64,000 nucleotides of DNA from Lacticaseibacillus jixianensis (GTDB lineage Bacteria > Bacillota > Bacilli > Lactobacillales > Lactobacillaceae): the NCBI RefSeq assembly GCF_003946485.1, contig NZ_RHOJ01000002.1:124001-188000 (forward strand), read 5' to 3'. The notes below the pieces were generated by a model that saw only the letters and a list, made by a program, of their open reading frames with translations, had not been told where the DNA came from and did not search any database. The position numbers and the translations under genes are program-made. Positions 61,245 through 64,000 of the stretch are shown here, in pieces. The stretch's first letter is position 1, and every line of letters starts with the position of its first letter.

Positions 61245-64000
61245 TTAATACTGCAGATTCAACGTCACGGTGAAGTCGAAAGGATCCGTGTACAGCCGAT
61301 ACCGCGGCAGTGGCAGCGGCCCGCAGCTGTTGCTGCCTAGGGCCTGAACGCGCGCATCCAGGCGCACCTGGTCTGAAGACTGGTTGCCCAGCGGTTGACC
61401 ATCCCCACCGACCACGTTCAAATTAAACGGGGTCAGCCCCGCCACATGCAGACTCGGGCCAGTTGCAGTGGTAATGGTCGCCCAGCGCACGCCCATGCGG
61501 TTCCCGGCTTCCTGCGGCACCACATACGGAAAGCCCCACTGGTCGCGGTTGAGCTGATAGTGGCCCAGCGGTGCGGCATCCAGGCTGTCTGGATAGCTCT
61601 CACCAAGGCCGCGGCCGAACCAGTCAACGGTTCGGACGGTCGTGGTCAGCGGCAGCTGGTACCCAATGCGGGGCACCTCAGTGGGCTTTTCACCGTCGAA
61701 CCAGCCTCTGGTGCGGATCGTGACCCCGGCCGCACCGACCCACAGCGTGACCGCCAGCTCGATGCCCCAGTTGATAGCTGGTGGCGCGATGCGTTGCCGA
61801 ATCGCCACCATCACCGTGTCATCGTTTTGGGTCATCTGAATGCTTTCACAGCGTGCGAATAGCGTCGCAATGCGTTCCTTTTGCCGCTCGGCCACGACGT
61901 TCATGTCATTGCTGATCGGCAGGCGGTCCAGCGTCAGCGCCATGTCTCCTGCCAAAACCTTCTGATCATCTTGGCTGAGCTGCGTGATATTGCCAGTGCC
62001 GCGGTCAACCGTCACGGTCAGCGGCCCCCGGGTAATGGTCACGGCCGCCGGCGTCTGACTGACCGTAGCCGCAGCATCAGGCTGGGCCGGCAAGCCTTGA
62101 TAGGCCACCTGCTGAGACGCCAGCTGTGCCCCGGTCTCAAACACGCCCTGGACGGTGGTCGTCTCGATCGCCAAATTGAGCATGGCATCGACGCCGCCAG
62201 CTTCTGGCAGCTCCAGGGAGAGGACTGGGCTCAGCGCGCCCGGTGCGAGCGCAGGCAGTGCGATTTGGCCGCCTGCCACCTTTTCCCCTGTGACCTCAAG
62301 TTGCCAGCGTAGCACTAAATCACGAGTCGTTTGATAATGGTACAGGCTTTTGACCACCACATGGTTTTGCGCCACGAAAAACTGGAATGGCTGGATGACG
62401 TGCTCGTATTCCAGCAGCCCAGGCGACGGCACCCGGTCCGGCCGCACCAGCCCATCGATGCAGAACGTCCCGTCGTTGACCGGCTCGCCGAACGCGCCGC
62501 CCCAGACGTACTGTGGGCCAGCTGGCGTGGCCTGCTTCAGGCCGTGGTCCTTCCACTCCCAGATGAAGCCGCCTTGGACGCTCTTGTACAACCGGAAAAC
62601 GTCCTGGTAATCCTGCAGACTGCCGGCACCATTGCCCATCGCGTGGCCGTACTCACAGAGAATGTGCGGCTTTTGATGCGTCAGCTTCACGGCGCGTTTT
62701 TCGATGTCTTCGACCGGCGTGTACATTGTCGAATACATGTCGGCCACTTCAGTCTTCCGGTCGCCTTCGTAGTGGATCAGGCGGCTGACGTCAAGCTTGC
62801 GGATCGCGGCTGCTTCGGCCACGTGGTTCTCCCCAAAATCACTTTCGTTGCCCAACGACCAGATGACGATGCACGGGTGGTTGAAGTCGCGGTGCACCAT
62901 GCGCTCGGCGCGGCTAACGAACTCGCCCTGCCAGTATGGATCATCCGTCGGCATTTCAGTGACGTACATGCCGTGGGTCTCAAGGTCGCATTCGTCGATC
63001 ACCAGCAGCCCAAGTTCGTCGCACACATCGTAAAAATACGGTGTGTTGGGGTAATGCGAGGTCCGGATGGCATTGATGCCGGCGCGCTTGATCTGCGTGA
63101 CTTCACTTAGAATGTATTCCTGCGTCAAGGCCCGGCCCGTTTCCGGATTGAACTCGTGGCGGTTGACACCGTTAAACAGCACCGGCTCCCCGTTGAGGCA
63201 GATCTGATCATCGATCATCTCGACTTGGCGCAGGCCAAAGCGCATCGGCACCAATGCCCCGGCCGCGTCATCCGCGACGACCAGCGTGTATAGATTCGGC
63301 GTCTCGTCTGTCCACTCCCGCGGCGCCGAAATCGGGATTGTGGTGGTACCAGTCGGCAGTGCCGCTTCAGCAACCGGTTGGCCGGCAAAATAGACCTTGC
63401 CCCTCAAGTGAGCGTTGGCCTCAGCCTGCACCGCCACCGCGATCTGCCATTGCCCCTCTTGATACTGCGGCGTGATCTGCAGATCATTCAGTCCGCCTTC
63501 ATCAATGATCGTCACATCGCGAAAAATGCCGCTCAGCCACCACTGGTCCTGATCCTCGAGAAACGAGTACTCTGACCATTTTTCCACCTGCACCGCGATC
63601 GTGTTTTCACCCGGCTTCAGCAGGTCGGTCACGTCGAATTCGGTCATCAGCCGACTGCCGTGGCCATCCCCGACTAACTGGCCGTTGAGCCAGACCGTAA
63701 ACGTCGAATCCACCCCATCAAAGCGCAGAACCTGGCGCGCCAGCTGCGGGGTGCAGCTGAACCGGCGATAATACAGACCCGTCGGATTGTTCGCTGGCGC
63801 GGCCGCTGGATCCACCGGAATCGGCAAACTGATATTGGTGTAATTCGGCTTGCCGTACCCTTGCAGTTCCATGTGCCCCGGCACCTTGATGGTCTGCCAG
63901 TCAATGGCATCGTAATCGCCAGCCCTGAACGCCGCGGGCACCTCGCGCGGCGACTGCAGGTAGCAGAACTGCCAGGTGCCATTTAACGAATGGACAAATG
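61245..64000 (-). CDS. lacZ: Beta-galactosidase, GH2 LacZ type (5' end outside the window)
   Basis: At least 918 residues are visible; the frame is open to the right edge, so the start lies beyond it. It has a sugar-binding domain, Ig-like domain, TIM barrel with acid/base Glu in SLGNESDFGENH and nucleophile Glu in HILCEYGHAMGNG, and the C-terminal beta-gal small-chain domain (from about 62040 leftward). FNGVNRHEFNPETGR and GLLVIDECDLETHG are typical. It hydrolyses lactose in the cytoplasm. No permease gene is in view. Full-length single-chain type, not the split LacLM. Confidence 0.95.
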   Translation of the reverse strand, partial: FVHSLNGTWQFCYLQSPREVPAAFRAGDYDAIDWQTIKVPGHMELQGYGKPNYTNISLPIPVDPAAAPANNPTGLYYRRFSCTPQLARQVLRFDGVDSTFTVWLNGQLVGDGHGSRLMTEFDVTDLLKPGENTIAVQVEKWSEYSFLEDQDQWWLSGIFRDVTIIDEGGLNDLQITPQYQEGQWQIAVAVQAEANAHLRGKVYFAGQPVAEAALPTGTTTIPISAPREWTDETPNLYTLVVADDAAGALVPMRFGLRQVEMIDDQICLNGEPVLFNGVNRHEFNPETGRALTQEYILSEVTQIKRAGINAIRTSHYPNTPYFYDVCDELGLLVIDECDLETHGMYVTEMPTDDPYWQGEFVSRAERMVHRDFNHPCIVIWSLGNESDFGENHVAEAAAIRKLDVSRLIHYEGDRKTEVADMYSTMYTPVEDIEKRAVKLTHQKPHILCEYGHAMGNGAGSLQDYQDVFRLYKSVQGGFIWEWKDHGLKQATPAGPQYVWGGAFGEPVNDGTFCIDGLVRPDRVPSPGLLEYEHVIQPFQFFVAQNHVVVKSLYHYQTTRDLVLRWQLEVTGEKVAGGQIALPALAPGALSPVLSLELPEAGGVDAMLNLAIETTTVQGVFETGAQLASQQVAYQGLPAQPDAAATVSQTPAAVTITRGPLTVTVDRGTGNITQLSQDDQKVLAGDMALTLDRLPISNDMNVVAERQKERIATLFARCESIQMTQNDDTVMVAIRQRIAPPAINWGIELAVTLWVGAAGVTIRTRGWFDGEKPTEVPRIGYQLPLTTTVRTVDWFGRGLGESYPDSLDAAPLGHYQLNRDQWGFPYVVPQEAGNRMGVRWATITTATGPSLHVAGLTPFNLNVVGGDGQPLGNQSSDQVRLDARVQALGSNSCGPLPLPRYRLYTDPFDFTVTLNLQY

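Noticed and set aside
61245-63941. Complete lacZ starting at an internal GTG
   Set aside because: The frame remains open to the window edge with conserved LacZ N-terminal sequence (SLNGTWQFCYL), so the true start is outside.

Overview
The window is a GC-rich (about 60% by eye) Firmicute chromosome segment. Gene content and order point to the family Lactobacillaceae, most likely a Lacticaseibacillus (casei-group) species or a close high-GC relative. The runs ypbB / fer / ribU-rluB-scpB-scpA-ribT-xerD-cvfB, dnaE-pfkA-pyk and tig...clpX...engB are the ones seen in that group. A trpDCFBA operon, fruRKA, lacZ and OatA- and MupG-like cell-wall genes also fit. The host assignment is inference from synteny and protein resemblance; no rRNA is present. 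I see no tRNA gene, CRISPR array, prophage or replication origin.

Layout. 0-8 kb: partial ypbB-like gene, ferredoxin, an amidohydrolase, then leftward genes for riboflavin uptake (FMN riboswitch plus ribU), rRNA modification, chromosome segregation and dimer resolution. 8-14.7 kb: pyk, pfkA, dnaE. 14.7-20 kb: lipoprotein, UshA-type phosphoesterase, DUF1836 gene, a TnpB-only transposable element and rpmF. 20-30 kb: clpB and glpK sharing a divergent control region with a CtsR operator, then lapA, an SDR, rnz, an OatA-like acyltransferase and obgE. 30-31 kb: a gene-free tandem array of about 131-bp structured repeats. 31-37 kb: araC-type regulator, mupG and the divergent fructose operon fruR-fruK-fruA. 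37-49 kb: oxidoreductases, uvrC, two MFS transporters, small unknown genes, an ABC ATPase, a D-2-hydroxyacid dehydrogenase and a TSUP permease. 49-56 kb: engB, qorB-rrf2, clpX, tig and a PepSY lipoprotein. 56-61 kb: T-box controlled trpDCFBA, without trpE or trpG in the window. 61-64 kb: lacZ running off the right edge.

The most unusual content is non-coding. One family of intergenic repeats (19.6 kb; five complete units plus a degenerate one at 30.1-30.9 kb; 47.7 kb; 60.9 kb) keeps a nested multi-stem fold. Arm sequences differ between copies but mostly stay complementary, while short loop sequences (AACG, CTC/AAT, AAAAAAC, GCTAA) are constant. One copy lies inside the trp T-box leader. A second family (14.7 and 36.9 kb) starts GGCTGAGAC and ends GGAACGCGACTAG. 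I do not recognise either as a named family.
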